A stretch of DNA of 14,962 bases from Blastocatellia bacterium UBA7656 (GTDB lineage Bacteria; Acidobacteriota; Blastocatellia; UBA7656). The position numbers were made by a program, and so were the translations under genes. The stretch covers positions 1 to 14,962 of the forward strand of contig DLHY01000003.1 in the NCBI GenBank assembly GCA_002483445.1. The letters run 5' to 3'. Shown here piece by piece: positions 14,949-14,962 of this stretch; within the stretch, counting starts at the first letter, position 1, and each line of letters starts with the position of its first letter. Under the pieces are notes generated by a model. The model was given only the letters and a program-made list of their open reading frames with translations. It was not told the origin of the DNA and ran no database searches.

Positions 14949-14962
14949 GACAACGCGGCGCC

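Noticed and set aside
1..14962. tRNA or rRNA genes
   Set aside because: No cloverleaf with a TTCGA-type arm and CCA-end context, nor any conserved rRNA segment, was recognised on either strand.

Overview
All recognisable genes in this window lie on the minus strand. The gene content suggests a member of the Acidobacteriota, perhaps Blastocatellia. The basis is a very large TonB-dependent receptor with an N-terminal carboxypeptidase-regulatory-like domain, a long secreted PIG-L deacetylase of the type common there, moderately high GC, and gene borders filled with short heptad-like tandem repeats and palindromes. This placement is an inference from gene families; there is no rRNA or tRNA gene to confirm it.

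Read in the direction of transcription (high to low coordinates): (1) 14962-14724 has no gene but is dense in palindromes and short repeats. (2) 14723-13584 encodes a lipoprotein with three fibronectin-III-like units, whose signal peptide is written in a 7-bp tandem repeat. (3) 13508-12591 encodes a class III nucleotide cyclase with an N-terminal [2Fe-2S] ferredoxin domain. (4) 12460-9782 encodes a secreted PIG-L-type deacetylase. (5) 9781-9590 is non-coding, with a perfect 16-bp inverted repeat and a TATAAT box. (6) About 9589-8372 is a TnpB-only IS200/IS605-type element with similar hairpins at both ends. It sits at the very 5' end of a gene for an Rpn/PD-(D/E)XK nuclease-like protein (8410-7448). 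(7) 7348-3641 encodes the TonB-dependent receptor. (8) 3643-3578 is a heptad inverted repeat. (9) 3565-134 is a compact four-gene operon with gaps of 6-15 bp: a class III aminotransferase of the glutamate-1-semialdehyde aminomutase type, a small zinc-ribbon/membrane protein broken by a frameshift, a PPOX-fold (F420-type) flavin/deazaflavin oxidoreductase, and an APC-family amino-acid permease.

The operon reads as an amino-acid or amino-ketone uptake and conversion module. The receptor, the PIG-L protein and the FN3 lipoprotein are envelope or export functions, and the cyclase is a cytoplasmic signalling protein possibly gated by redox state.

The observations most worth following up are: the transposon end that now supplies the start codon and first 13 residues of the Rpn-like gene, and the implied TnpB guide against the uninterrupted site; the heptanucleotide repeat used as a signal peptide with a possible frame switch; the ferredoxin-cyclase with Asn at the usual base-selecting Lys; and the one-base break in the zinc-ribbon gene.
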